Shown here one piece after another: positions 47,743 to 56,652 of a stretch of DNA of 64,000 nt. Location: the NCBI RefSeq assembly GCF_009725995.1, contig NZ_RCNS01000002.1:1364001-1428000 (forward strand). The letters are read 5' to 3'. The translations under genes and the position numbers were made by a program. The notes below the pieces were generated by a model. It was given only the letters and a program-made list of their open reading frames with translations. It was not told the DNA's origin and did not search any database. This DNA comes from Zobellia laminariae. GTDB taxonomy: Bacteria > Bacteroidota > Bacteroidia > Flavobacteriales > Flavobacteriaceae. How positions within the stretch are numbered: the first letter of the stretch is position 1; every line of letters begins with the position of its first letter.

Positions 47743-49605
47743 TTAATCTTCGTACATGTTATTCACTACTGCCGAATGATCATCTACTTGCATTATCCAT
47801 TTTTCGTCGTTGTACTTTCCATTAAGGTTAGAAACATAAGCTGTTTCTGCTTCCTCTTTATAGTTGTAATCTGCCAAGTACACATAATGTAAACCGTTTT
47901 CTTTATTGTAAAACTGTCTGGCATCAAGACCTTGTTCTTTTAAAGTTTGCATAAAGGCGTTCAAATACTTTTTGTTCTTATATACATTAGCAATCACATA
48001 GTAACCTGATTTTACACCAACGATATCTGACTGGTTTAATATTTTTATAGGAAGCTTTACGTAATCCTTTATTTCTTTTGCATCAATATCATTTTCTACA
48101 ATAGATTTAGAACTAGTTTCTGCAACAACTTCAATTGTTCTTTCTTCCTGCTTGCTAGTTGCATCAGACATTTTAGAGTCGTTCAATACTAGGAAGTCAG
48201 TTACTTTATTAAATCTTGCATCATCACCTTGGTTAGAAGCTTCTACATTTTTAGGAGCATCGTTTACCGTGTTGGCTGCTAAAGCAGTATACTCCGGTGG
48301 AACCGGCACAACCTCTTCTTCTACATTTGGCTTCAAGTTTTCTTTTATCTCTTGTTTAAGAACATCTACTAAAGACTTTAAGCGTTCCTCAAAAGCAGCA
48401 TCTCTAGCGCTATCTATAGAATCTTGTCTTAATATCATCTCATCTAAGATTAAACGGTTTTCATAAGCCATACTGTTAATATCACTCTCCATATTTGTGG
48501 CTGCAGCACTATTAAAGTTTCTACTAGCCATAGTAGTATTGTTTCTTTTCTTGTTCTCTTTGTTCTCTGCTGTTAATCTTAAAATCTGTTCTTCGTAGTT
48601 TCTTACGATACGGTCTACTTTAGCATCTTCAGAACTATCTGCATAAGCATCCATACTAGAACCATGGTTATCAAAAGTATATGCTAAAGATATTTCGTGA
48701 TTCCATCCCAAATCAGCATCATCCGTCATTAAATCCTTTTCTAACAAATATCCTAAAGACATACGCTTACTTAAGTTGAAACCTAGACCTAAAGAAAGGC
48801 CATAATCATCATCAAAATTTGTTTGAAGCCATCCGTAGTTAGGTAATTCTAATAGTACTGACCCTACGTAACCTAATCCACCATCTATGTTCTTACCAAC
48901 TTGTACCATTGGCATTAAGCGTGCGTTGGCAAAAAGACCTCTATTGGCCAAGAACTGGTGTGTATACTGTACTGAAGCTTTTACACTCTTTGTACTGAGG
49001 TTCGTTAAAAATTCATTGGTTGTTTGGTTATATTTGAATAGCTCTGTTCCATAAAGACCAAAATCAAATCCACCTAAAGACAAAGTTACTCCTGGTTGAA
49101 CGGCAATTTTACTCTCTTTCTTAGTTTCTGCTATTTTAGTATCTGTATCTGCTACTACTATTCTATTTTGATCTATACCTTCTGTATAATACGTTACGTT
49201 GGTACCAAAGGTTAATTTACTTTCATCGCCTAATTTTACTGCTGTTGCGTAATTGGCATTAAAACCAAATTCTTGAACAACACCAGACCATTGGCTGTAT
49301 ACACTAATTCCCACAGCGGCATTCTCGTTTAACTGATTGCTAAAGCCCAAAAAGTAGTTTTGGTTATTATCTTCAAACGTAGCATATTGGTTTCTGTGAA
49401 GAATGTTAACATAAGATTTATTCTCTCTAACCAATGAGAACGTTGGGTTAATCAAAAACCTGTTAAAGAACAACTGGTTGTGATATGTGCTCTTTGTATT
49501 TATTTCTGTCAATGCTTCTTGCCCGTAGGTAGCTTGTGTACCAAAAATGGCACATAACAAAAGGAGCAGGTAGATTGTGCTGATATTATTTTTTTTGTAG
49601 CTCAT
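47743..49605 (-). CDS. PorP/SprF-like outer-membrane protein with coiled coil and C-terminal SPOR-like domain
   Basis: 620 residues. A signal peptide (about 1-28, ending ATYGQ) is followed by a PorP/SprF-type beta-barrel of about 300 residues (YHNQLFFNRFLINPTFSLVRE, LGFSNQLNENAAVGISVYSQ). Unlike ordinary PorP/SprF, which end there, this protein continues with a coiled coil (about 330-355), a long acidic linker, and a SPOR-like domain (about 530-605, SGYYVIANVYKNKKYLNAF). PorP/SprF proteins attach type IX-secreted adhesins to the surface. It follows a PorE-like gene, separated by a hairpin. No large adhesin gene is adjacent. Confidence 0.82.
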   Translation of the reverse strand: MSYKKNNISTIYLLLLLCAIFGTQATYGQEALTEINTKSTYHNQLFFNRFLINPTFSLVRENKSYVNILHRNQYATFEDNNQNYFLGFSNQLNENAAVGISVYSQWSGVVQEFGFNANYATAVKLGDESKLTFGTNVTYYTEGIDQNRIVVADTDTKIAETKKESKIAVQPGVTLSLGGFDFGLYGTELFKYNQTTNEFLTNLSTKSVKASVQYTHQFLANRGLFANARLMPMVQVGKNIDGGLGYVGSVLLELPNYGWLQTNFDDDYGLSLGLGFNLSKRMSLGYLLEKDLMTDDADLGWNHEISLAYTFDNHGSSMDAYADSSEDAKVDRIVRNYEEQILRLTAENKENKKRNNTTMASRNFNSAAATNMESDINSMAYENRLILDEMILRQDSIDSARDAAFEERLKSLVDVLKQEIKENLKPNVEEEVVPVPPEYTALAANTVNDAPKNVEASNQGDDARFNKVTDFLVLNDSKMSDATSKQEERTIEVVAETSSKSIVENDIDAKEIKDYVKLPIKILNQSDIVGVKSGYYVIANVYKNKKYLNAFMQTLKEQGLDARQFYNKENGLHYVYLADYNYKEEAETAYVSNLNGKYNDEKWIMQVDDHSAVVNNMYED

Positions 49606-49735
49606 GGTAGTGATATTTGGGATTATTGAAAACTGGGGTAATAAGGTGTGTTCTAATTTATTGAAATCTGGAACTCTTGTGGTAGATGCCCATTATTTCT
49701 TAGAACATTTAGATTACCTAAAGGTGGGTAATAAA

Positions 49736-49755
49736 CCGGCGACGGTAATCGCCGG
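49736..49755 (-). terminator. Hairpin between the PorE-like and PorP/SprF-like genes
   Basis: CCGGCGA (49736-49742) pairs with TCGCCGG (49749-49755). The following minus-strand tract is only moderately T-rich, so it may attenuate rather than fully stop transcription. Confidence 0.6.
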
Positions 49756-49778
49756 CTCTATTGTATCCCCCATCTTTA

Positions 49779-51038
49779 TTAATCTTCCTCAAATGAATTT
49801 GAAGTGTATCGTGCTTTAGAATCTGCATTAAATGCTTCAAGCGCTCTATAGTCGCCATCATCTTCGGCAGTTCTTTTGTTGGCATAGGTGAAAGCCACCT
49901 TTTCTACCGTACTTTTATTGTTACCGCGGTTAGACATTACATATCCTTTTCCGTTATCGGAAGTAAATGAGATAGCAAAATCGTCTTCACCACTGTTTAT
50001 TGGACTCCCAAGGTTTACGGCAAGGTCTACATGTTTTTGACCTACTTGTGTCATATACACATCTAATCCGCCTTGTCCTTTTCTACCTTCTGAAGCAAAG
50101 AACAATGTGTTCGTTCCAACTACATTAGGATAAAGGTCATCCTTTTTAGTATTTACCTTTTGACCAAGATTCTTGGCAACACCCATGCTTCCGTCTTTAC
50201 GAATAGCAGATACATATATATCATACTCTCCAAAAGTTCCTGGCATATTAGAGGCAAAAAACAAACGTTTTCCATCCGAAGATATAGAAGGGTGCATTGC
50301 AGACGCATGTTTAGGCGCAACAGCTACTTCCTTTAGATTCTTCCATTCACCTCTTACCTTATCGGCTCTGTAAATCTTGTGTACTTCTTCACTTTTAGAG
50401 AAGACACCATACAAAGGTTTTACCTTTACTTTTTTACTAAAATAAGCGGTTTGGCCGTCTGGAGTAACAGCAACTGGCATTTTATACCCGTTGTCATCCT
50501 CATTTTCCACACCTAAGAAAGTTCTAAGCTCATTTTCAACAATAGTTTGGTCGTCTACTATAAACTGTCCGTCAGTACGTTGAAAATCTAACTCTCTATA
50601 CCTTTGTGTTAAAGGTTGATCTAATATATTTTTTTGTTTTTGTTTCTTCACTTTATAATCAGACTCAATTTGAGCGACCCAATCATTGTTATCGGAACTG
50701 GTAGTTGATCCAATATTTTGATACTTGGTCAAAGCGAAGTCATAACGCTTCTGATAATTTTTACTTAAGCTGCCATCGTTTACTTCTTTTAATTTACCAT
50801 ACCAAAACAAAGCGGTATCATAATTTTTGTTTAAGAAGTTGGCATTACCCAAGTCTTCAAAGATGGCTTTATCTTTATACCCTTGTTTTTTAAGGTATTG
50901 ATAGTTATCCATCCTCTTGTTGGTAGCCTGATGAATCTCGGTAGCATTACTGCTATCTGAATACTGGGCAGTCATTGAACTGCAACAGCACGAAAAGACG
51001 CAGGCAAAAAGCACATTGTAGGTTAGCGCATTTTTCAT
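49779..51038 (-). CDS. PorE-like PD40/TPR protein without OmpA domain
   Basis: 419 residues. A signal peptide (ending MTAQ near residue 25, with an unusual run of Cys before it) is followed by TPR-like helices (about 45-120, GNANFLNKNYDTALFWYGKL) and PD40/WD40-like beta-propeller repeats (about 190-390: DGQTAYFSK, DGKRLFFASNMPGTFGEYDIY, NTLFFASEGRKGQGGLDVY, GKGYVMSNRGNN). This resembles PorE of the type IX secretion system but the peptidoglycan-binding OmpA domain is missing. It probably works with the PorP/SprF-like protein encoded next. Function in adhesion or secretion is inferred. Confidence 0.8.
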   Translation of the reverse strand: MKNALTYNVLFACVFSCCCSSMTAQYSDSSNATEIHQATNKRMDNYQYLKKQGYKDKAIFEDLGNANFLNKNYDTALFWYGKLKEVNDGSLSKNYQKRYDFALTKYQNIGSTTSSDNNDWVAQIESDYKVKKQKQKNILDQPLTQRYRELDFQRTDGQFIVDDQTIVENELRTFLGVENEDDNGYKMPVAVTPDGQTAYFSKKVKVKPLYGVFSKSEEVHKIYRADKVRGEWKNLKEVAVAPKHASAMHPSISSDGKRLFFASNMPGTFGEYDIYVSAIRKDGSMGVAKNLGQKVNTKKDDLYPNVVGTNTLFFASEGRKGQGGLDVYMTQVGQKHVDLAVNLGSPINSGEDDFAISFTSDNGKGYVMSNRGNNKSTVEKVAFTYANKRTAEDDGDYRALEAFNADSKARYTSNSFEED

Positions 51039-51214
51039 AATAAATTCGATTAGGGGTTAATATCTTCGACAAAGTTCCACAAAACTTCTATATCTATACT
51101 TAGTAATAATTCATAGGTTTTCACTTAAATCAGGTTTTTTTACACTAAAATCATCGATAAACTGCATATTTCTAAGTCTAAGCACCAAAAAATCGGATTA
51201 AGTCACTTTTTTCT

Positions 51215-51232
51215 TACTAGTAATTACTAGTA
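51215..51232. promoter_or_regulatory. Perfect 18-bp palindrome, candidate operator
   Basis: TACTAGTAATTACTAGTA equals its own reverse complement. It lies about 180 bases from each divergent gene, so it may bind a dimeric regulator of either. Confidence 0.4.
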
Positions 51233-51367
51233 GTTTCACTATGAGCATTTAAATATTCCTTTTAAATCAAAAATTAGACTATCATACTATATATAGTTTT
51301 AAACTGAATTGTTTTTTTATGCATGGCATTTTTTACACATATCAAAATATTTGTATATTTAAAACGT

Positions 51368-51381
51368 ACAGACTTGTCTGT
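51368..51381. promoter_or_regulatory. Candidate TetR operator upstream of tetR
   Basis: ACAGAC-TT-GTCTGT, a near-perfect palindrome 30 bases before the tetR ATG, is positioned to block its own promoter. A related CAGAC..GTCTG sequence recurs at 51987-52004. Confidence 0.55.
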
Positions 51382-51410
51382 TTTCTGTATAAGACGATTA
51401 ATGAAAACCT

Positions 51411-51968
51411 ATGAAAAAAGAGAATGTAAAGGATAGGATTATTTTGGCAGCATCAGAACTATTCTATTTTGATGGTTATAACCAAACCGGAATTAATAAG
51501 ATTATAGAAAAGGCAGAAGTTTCTAAAGATAGTATGTATAGACACTTTAGGTCTAAAGAAGCTATTGCCGTTGTCTACTTAGAACAAAGACACAAAGCCT
51601 GGATAACCGATATGACTAATTATTTATCTGTAAGACCAGAAGGTCAAGAAAGGGTAATTGCCATATTTGATTATTTAAACCATTGGTTAAGTCAAGTAGA
51701 CTATAGAGGCTGTGGTTTTCAAAACATTATAACAGATATACCAAAAAACCAGAACTCTATTAAAGAAGTGGTACGTAAGTGCAAGGATGATATGCACCGG
51801 TTTACATTAGATGAGCTAAATAAAGCTTCTTCAGAAAGTATGGATACCAAAGAAATTAGCAATGAGATCATGGTTTTAATAGAAGGGGCTATAATGCTGT
51901 CCCAAATTCAAAAAGCCAACTGGCCACTTATTGCTGCCAAAAAAGCATGTGAAAGACTCTTGAAATAA
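51411..51968 (+). CDS. TetR/AcrR family transcriptional regulator
   Basis: 185 residues. The N-terminal helix-turn-helix (about 5-55) has RIILAASELFYFDGYNQTGI and AEVSKDSMYRHFRSKEAIAV, a standard TetR recognition helix. The C-terminal ligand-binding domain (about 75-180) has a Cys in YRGCGFQNI, common in AcrR relatives that sense electrophiles. It probably represses itself and the following DUF1348 gene through the palindromes at 51368 and 51987. Inducer unknown. Confidence 0.93.
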   Translation: MKKENVKDRIILAASELFYFDGYNQTGINKIIEKAEVSKDSMYRHFRSKEAIAVVYLEQRHKAWITDMTNYLSVRPEGQERVIAIFDYLNHWLSQVDYRGCGFQNIITDIPKNQNSIKEVVRKCKDDMHRFTLDELNKASSESMDTKEISNEIMVLIEGAIMLSQIQKANWPLIAAKKACERLLK

Positions 51969-51986
51969 ATATAATTTTTAAATACA

Positions 51987-52004
51987 TCAGACAAATGTGT
52001 CTGA
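51987..52004. promoter_or_regulatory. Candidate second TetR site before the DUF1348 gene
   Basis: TCAGACAAATGTGTCTGA is an 18-bp palindrome with two mismatched positions pairs, 15 bases upstream of the DUF1348 start. Its half-sites match the tetR upstream site but are spaced four bases wider. Confidence 0.45.
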
Positions 52005-52018
52005 ACTAATTTTTTGCA

Positions 52019-52456
52019 ATGGATAATAAATTACTACTCCCTCCTTTTAATCTAGACACCGCCAAACAAAAAATTCAATTCATTGAAGATATCTGGAATA
52101 GAAAAGATCCAACCGAAGTTTCTAATATATATTCAATAGATTGTGAATGGTATACTAATGAATCTATCTTTTTAAGTAGCCGGAAAGAAGTTCAAAAACT
52201 TCTAGAAGATAAATGGAAAAAACAGTTGGACTTTGAGGTAACCAAAAAATATTTGGCACATACTGATAACAGTATCGCCCTTAAATTTGATTACGATTAT
52301 AGAATGGAAGATGAACAATGGTATTGTTCCTATGGTAATGAAATTTTAGAGTTTAATGAGAGTGGCCTGGTAGAAAAGTCTATAATAAGAATTTATCACT
52401 CTATTATTAAAGATAGCGAAAGACCCATATCACCAAGTTTACATGAATTTTTATAA
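52019..52456 (+). CDS. DUF1348 (NTF2/SnoaL-like) family protein
   Basis: 145 residues. The whole length matches the DUF1348 pattern: LLPPFNLDTAKQKIQFIEDIWN, then DPTEVSNIYSIDCEWYTN, KWKKQLDFEV and WYCSYGNEILEFNESGLV. NTF2-like folds of this family form small cone-shaped barrels that bind hydrophobic ligands or catalyse isomerisations. Specific activity unknown. It lies 50 bases after tetR and is probably regulated by it. Confidence 0.88.
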   Translation: MDNKLLLPPFNLDTAKQKIQFIEDIWNRKDPTEVSNIYSIDCEWYTNESIFLSSRKEVQKLLEDKWKKQLDFEVTKKYLAHTDNSIALKFDYDYRMEDEQWYCSYGNEILEFNESGLVEKSIIRIYHSIIKDSERPISPSLHEFL

Positions 52457-52704
52457 GGTATATGACACCCCAAAAGTTTAATAGAGCACCATATTGTTAT
52501 TCATAGTCTGTATTATGTACGCAGTAATATAAAATCTGTATCCTAGGTACTTGAACCAAAAAACAGGAACAAACGCATTAACATCACTTTAACTGAATAG
52601 ATGTTGGTTACGGATACTATTTACGACCAAAAGGTAGTAGAAAAAGAGCTGTATAAGTTCTTTTTTACAAAACCTAAAAACGAATATTAATAGAGATTAT
52701 AACT

Positions 52705-53694
52705 ATGAAAAAAATAGCAATTAACGGTATGGGCCGTATTGGCCGTACCACCTTAAAAGTAATTCTTAATACACCAGAACTAGAAGTGGTTGCAGTAAAC
52801 GATATCGCTTCTATTGAAAACATAGCCTATTTACTAGAGTATGACAGTGTACATGGCAAATTTGAAAAATCGGTAGCTTTTGAAGAAGGCAAACTGATTG
52901 TAGATGGCAAAGCCATCAAATTTTTTAACGAAAGAAATCCAGAAGATCTTCCTTGGAAAGAACTAGATATTGATGTAGTTGTTGAGAGTACTGGTATTTT
53001 TACCAAGTACAACGACGCGGATAGACATATTAAAGCAGGTGCTAAAACGGTTGTTCTATCTGGGCCATCCAAAAGTCCTGAAATCCCAACCGTTGTACAC
53101 GGTGTAAATTCTGAGGATGGCAAAACTAGTATTTTCTCCTGTGCCAGTTGTACCACAAATAATATAAGCCCTATTATAGAGATTATAGGAAGACGTGTTG
53201 GCATCAAAAAAGCCATCATGACTACCATTCACGCAGATACCAGCTCTAACGCCATGGTAGATTCACCTAACAAAGGTAATTTTAGAATGGGCCGTTCTGG
53301 TATAAACAATCTTATACCAACCACTACTGGTGCTGCCGTAGCTACTACTAAAGCATTACCGGAATATGCCGGAAAGTTTGATGGTATGGCCATTCGTGTG
53401 CCTGTTGCCGTTGGTTCTCTTTCTGACATCACTATTGTAACCGAGAAAACGGTTACTGCAGAAGAAATCAATAAAATTCTAGAAGAAGAAGCTCAAACGG
53501 ACCGTTACAAAAAAGTGTTACAAACCACTTACGCTCCTTTAGTTTCTAGTGATATTATAAAAAGTCCTTACGGGTCAATTGCCGATTTATCTTTAACCAA
53601 GGTTGTAGATGGAGATTTGCTTAAAGTATTGGCTTGGTATGATAACGAATGGGGATTCACGAACCAAATGGTACGTCAGATACTAAGTTTATAG
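52705..53694 (+). CDS. gapA: Glyceraldehyde-3-phosphate dehydrogenase, type I
   Basis: 329 residues. Rossmann start KIAINGMGRIGRTTLK, with VVAVNDIAS pointing to NAD rather than NADP. The catalytic Cys lies in SCASCTTNNISP, with the phosphate-binding HADTSSNAMVDSP and the C-terminal WYDNEWGFTNQM. It interconverts glyceraldehyde 3-phosphate and 1,3-bisphosphoglycerate in glycolysis. The usual second Cys of SCTTNC is Asn here, which does not affect catalysis. Followed by a strong terminator. Confidence 0.96.
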   Translation: MKKIAINGMGRIGRTTLKVILNTPELEVVAVNDIASIENIAYLLEYDSVHGKFEKSVAFEEGKLIVDGKAIKFFNERNPEDLPWKELDIDVVVESTGIFTKYNDADRHIKAGAKTVVLSGPSKSPEIPTVVHGVNSEDGKTSIFSCASCTTNNISPIIEIIGRRVGIKKAIMTTIHADTSSNAMVDSPNKGNFRMGRSGINNLIPTTTGAAVATTKALPEYAGKFDGMAIRVPVAVGSLSDITIVTEKTVTAEEINKILEEEAQTDRYKKVLQTTYAPLVSSDIIKSPYGSIADLSLTKVVDGDLLKVLAWYDNEWGFTNQMVRQILSL

Positions 53695-53735
53695 GTTGAT
53701 TTTATTCTGAAATCAGTTTTATAATTTTCAATTTA

Positions 53736-53771
53736 AAAACAGGTCAAACTTTAAAAGTTTGACCTGTTTTT
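53736..53771 (+). terminator. Terminator of gapA
   Basis: AAAAACAGGTCAAACTT and AAGTTTGACCTGTTTTT form a long perfect stem 41 bases after the gapA stop. Confidence 0.93.
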
Positions 53772-53826
53772 ACTTTATACCCCTTTTTTCTTTTTTGTAA
53801 TTTGAGACCATCTTAAATTTCAGATT

Positions 53827-54921
53827 TTGAAGAAATCACTTTGCTTAGGAGTTCTGTTCATACTTATAAATTGCTTTATGAACGCACAATCCGTACAAAA
53901 GGAACATTGGGGAGCAGTAAATGGTAAAGAGGTTTCGCTCTATACAGTTACCAACGCCAATGGTATGAAAATGCAGATTATGAATTTGGGCTGTATTATT
54001 ACTTCTCTTTTTGTACCGGACAAAAACGGAGAATTAGATGATGTAGTTTTGGGTTTTGATAATTTACAAGACTACCTAAATGGCCATCCTAGCTTTGGTA
54101 CCACTGTTGGCCGCTATGCCAACCGAATTAAGAACGCCGAATTTGTCATGAACGATTCTGTTTACAAACTTACGGTAGCAGGAGACGGCACCGCACTTCA
54201 TGGAGGAAATGAGTTTCAAGATGCCGTTTGGGATGCTGAACTAATTTCTACTGAAAATGGAGATGGTTTAAAATTCCATTACTTCTCAAAAGATGGTTCA
54301 CATGGTTTTCCCGGAAATTTGGATGTTTATGCCACTTACCTTTTAACCAAAGACAATGCTATTTATATAACCTTCCAGGCCGAAACCGATAAAGACACCC
54401 ATGTGAGCATGACCAACCACAGCTACTTTAACCTTAATGGAGCTAAAGAATTGATTTACGACCATAAGGTGATGATTGATGCGGACACCTATACTGAATT
54501 TGACGAAGACATTACTCCTTCCGGAAAACTACCGCCTTTAAAAGGTACCGATTGGGATTTGTCCACAATGACTCGTTTAGGAGATAAAATTCACGATATT
54601 CCCTTAAATGGCTATCACCATTGTTATGTTTTAAATAAAGAGGCTGGAGAGATGAAAAAAGCAGCGGAGGTTATTGAACCCAATTCTGGCCGTAAACTAG
54701 AAGTATTCACAACCCAACCAGGAATAACCGTTTATGCCAGCAACGGATTGGAAGATATTACTGGCAAATATGGTATTGCTTATAGACCCCATATGGCCAT
54801 CTGTTTGGAAACACAAGATTTGCCGGATGCTATGAATAACCCTAACTTTCCCTCTACCCTATTAAAACCAGGTAAAAAGTATTCAGAAACTATTGTTTAT
54901 GATTTTGGGGTTGTGGAGTGA
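53827..54921 (+). CDS. galM: Aldose 1-epimerase (mutarotase), exported
   Basis: 364 residues, TTG start, with a signal peptide (about 1-20, LCLGVLFILINCFMNAQ). Mutarotase blocks include TTVGRYANRIKNAEF, TALHGGNEFQDAVWDAE with the catalytic His region, MTNHSYFNLNG with a second catalytic His, and the C-terminal RPHMAICLETQDLPDAMN with the catalytic Glu. It equilibrates alpha and beta anomers of sugars, here in the periplasm or outside. It lies downstream of gapA but behind a strong terminator. Confidence 0.94.
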   Translation: MKKSLCLGVLFILINCFMNAQSVQKEHWGAVNGKEVSLYTVTNANGMKMQIMNLGCIITSLFVPDKNGELDDVVLGFDNLQDYLNGHPSFGTTVGRYANRIKNAEFVMNDSVYKLTVAGDGTALHGGNEFQDAVWDAELISTENGDGLKFHYFSKDGSHGFPGNLDVYATYLLTKDNAIYITFQAETDKDTHVSMTNHSYFNLNGAKELIYDHKVMIDADTYTEFDEDITPSGKLPPLKGTDWDLSTMTRLGDKIHDIPLNGYHHCYVLNKEAGEMKKAAEVIEPNSGRKLEVFTTQPGITVYASNGLEDITGKYGIAYRPHMAICLETQDLPDAMNNPNFPSTLLKPGKKYSETIVYDFGVVE

Positions 54922-54958
54922 TATATACTGATATATAGTTGAGTATTAGAATCTAGAA

Positions 54959-55297
54959 TTACATTTTTTTTCTCTCAATGAACTTCATAACGCTTTGTGC
55001 CTTTTCGTAATCTGCATTACCCAACCAGATTTTTAAAGTCTGACTATCAGTTTCTAAAGTGAGGTTTGCTCTGTTTTTATAAGTTTCAAGATTACCATGG
55101 GTAAATATTGATGCAAGAAAAGCTATACTAGAAACTAACCAATCTGTCCGTTCTTCACTCAACTCTACATTTCTGATTTTACGAAATAAATATTTTCCGT
55201 TATTTCTGGGCTTAGCCGCATCAATAACTTCAAATTCGTCTGCATTTAAGATTATTTTCAGTTCCGGCTTATTCCTTAATTCAATAGTTTCTATCAT
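54959..55297 (-). CDS. Hypothetical protein
   Basis: 112 residues, no signal peptide, no family recognised. Composition and strand pattern (ELKIILNADEFEVIDA, then KYLFRKIRNVEL, and a final ADYEKAQSVMKFIERK helix) suggest a small PH-like or mixed alpha/beta domain. A weakly hydrophobic stretch SSIAFLASIFTHG lies in the middle. It is convergent with galM and shows no operon partner. Confidence 0.65.
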   Translation of the reverse strand: MIETIELRNKPELKIILNADEFEVIDAAKPRNNGKYLFRKIRNVELSEERTDWLVSSIAFLASIFTHGNLETYKNRANLTLETDSQTLKIWLGNADYEKAQSVMKFIERKKM

Positions 55298-55420
55298 TTT
55301 AGTATTTTCATATTAGCATACATAGGTCGTCTTCTAAACTACAAAATATAGTCCAGTCCCACATAAATTTGAAGAAAATATATGTTAATACAAAAAATAG
55401 AACAGCTCTTCCCTACCCCA

Positions 55421-56542
55421 TTAATCAATCAGTAAAAGGGCTTTTTGAGGGATAAGAATCTTGTCAATAGTATGGATAACCCCGTTTGAAGCTTCCATAT
55501 CAAACTCAACAAAATTCGTTTTAAACTCGGAGGCATCTTGAAGCGCTAAACCTGCCGCACCTTCAATCACCTCTACAGCATCATCTTCAACTAAAGTAGG
55601 TAATACTCCTATTTTCAAATCATTACGCACTATAACTTCTTCCACCACATGACCTAAAACAATCTCTTTTAGTGCCTGCTTTTCCAAAATATTAGTGAAA
55701 TCCGCAAAAGAATTATAATCATTCCCAAGCGTTGAAAACAACTTTTCTATTGCCGCATTTGTTGGTGCAAAAACCGTATAATCCCCTTCATTGAACCTAC
55801 TTTCCAATCCAGCTTCTTTTATGCCTTCTGCAAACATAGAAAGTTCTTCGGTTTCATTTATCAAATCGATCAAAGAGGCTTTTGGGAATAAATCCGCAAG
55901 AACAGAATCCGGTATCAGAACCTTATCTATAATGTGGATAACGCCGTTGGCTACTTCAATATCCGCCGTAGTTATTTTGGCTTTTATCTGTGTGGTATCA
56001 AGAATATATACATCACCATCTACCGTAATTTTAATTTCTTCGGATTGTAAAGTCTCCAAAATGGAACCGTTAGAAAGTTCAGTAGAGAAATTGGCTCCTC
56101 CTATAACTGCGTGGTATTTTAATACTTGTGCTAATATTTCCTTTTCTAGGGCTTCATCAAAATCAAGTACATCCGTGTACTCTTTTAACGAGCTTAGAAA
56201 TTCCGTAAACGCTTCATTGCTCGGCACAAAAAATGTAACCTTACCGCTTTCATCAGAAAGCATTTCTTCAAGCGTATCGTCAATGGCGTCCAAAGCTTCG
56301 GCGGACATGGTTAGACTATCTTCGGATTGAATAAACTCCGCTGCGTTCAGCAATGTCTCATCCGGAGCTACTTCCTTTGGAGTTTCATCTGCAGGTTTCT
56401 CGGTCTTATCCTCTTCTTTACTTATTTCATTTTCAATATCATCAGCAATATCACTTCCTTTTGAACAACTTATAGCCATTGATATACCCAAAACGAGCAT
56501 GCCCAAGTTTTTAAGAAATCTTCTTGTAATTATCATTTTCAT
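55421..56542 (-). CDS. Two-domain fasciclin (FAS1) lipoprotein
   Basis: 373 residues. The N-terminal signal has a lipobox-like MAISC (about residues 22-26). An acidic Glu/Lys/Pro linker (about 30-60) leads to two FAS1 domains (about 65-215 and 220-370), each with the H1 FVPSNEAF or VFAPTNAAI box and the H2 ATSNGVIH-type end (ADIEVANGVIHIIDKVLIP, EASNGVIHTIDKILIP). FAS1 proteins mediate surface adhesion. It follows a dihaem peroxidase gene by 110 bases on the same strand. Confidence 0.92.
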   Translation of the reverse strand: MKMIITRRFLKNLGMLVLGISMAISCSKGSDIADDIENEISKEEDKTEKPADETPKEVAPDETLLNAAEFIQSEDSLTMSAEALDAIDDTLEEMLSDESGKVTFFVPSNEAFTEFLSSLKEYTDVLDFDEALEKEILAQVLKYHAVIGGANFSTELSNGSILETLQSEEIKITVDGDVYILDTTQIKAKITTADIEVANGVIHIIDKVLIPDSVLADLFPKASLIDLINETEELSMFAEGIKEAGLESRFNEGDYTVFAPTNAAIEKLFSTLGNDYNSFADFTNILEKQALKEIVLGHVVEEVIVRNDLKIGVLPTLVEDDAVEVIEGAAGLALQDASEFKTNFVEFDMEASNGVIHTIDKILIPQKALLLID

Positions 56543-56652
56543 AGCGGTTTTAACTGGGGCACAAATTAGTGCTTTATTAAAAAGACAACTCGTGCTTTTC
56601 TTTAATTCTAGGTTAGCTAAACTTTAAATTTATAGCAATAAAACCTATGGAT

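Larger units (their letters stand above)
51039..51410. other. Divergent intergenic region, PorE-like gene to tetR
   Basis: 372 bases, AT-rich. It contains a perfect 18-bp palindrome TACTAGTAATTACTAGTA at 51215-51232 and the CAGAC/GTCTG palindrome at 51368-51381. No ORF. Confidence 0.6.

Noticed and set aside
52601..52690. 29-codon frame just before gapA (MLVTDTIYDQ start)
   Set aside because: Too short, no recognisable motif; could be a leader peptide or remnant but nothing supports it.
52705..53694. Non-catalytic GAPDH because CTTNN replaces CTTNC
   Set aside because: The catalytic first Cys and His region are intact; the second Cys is not needed for catalysis.
55791..56330. 179-codon plus-strand frame inside the fasciclin gene
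   Set aside because: Antisense shadow; Ser-rich translation typical of reversed Glu/Asp-rich coding sequence.
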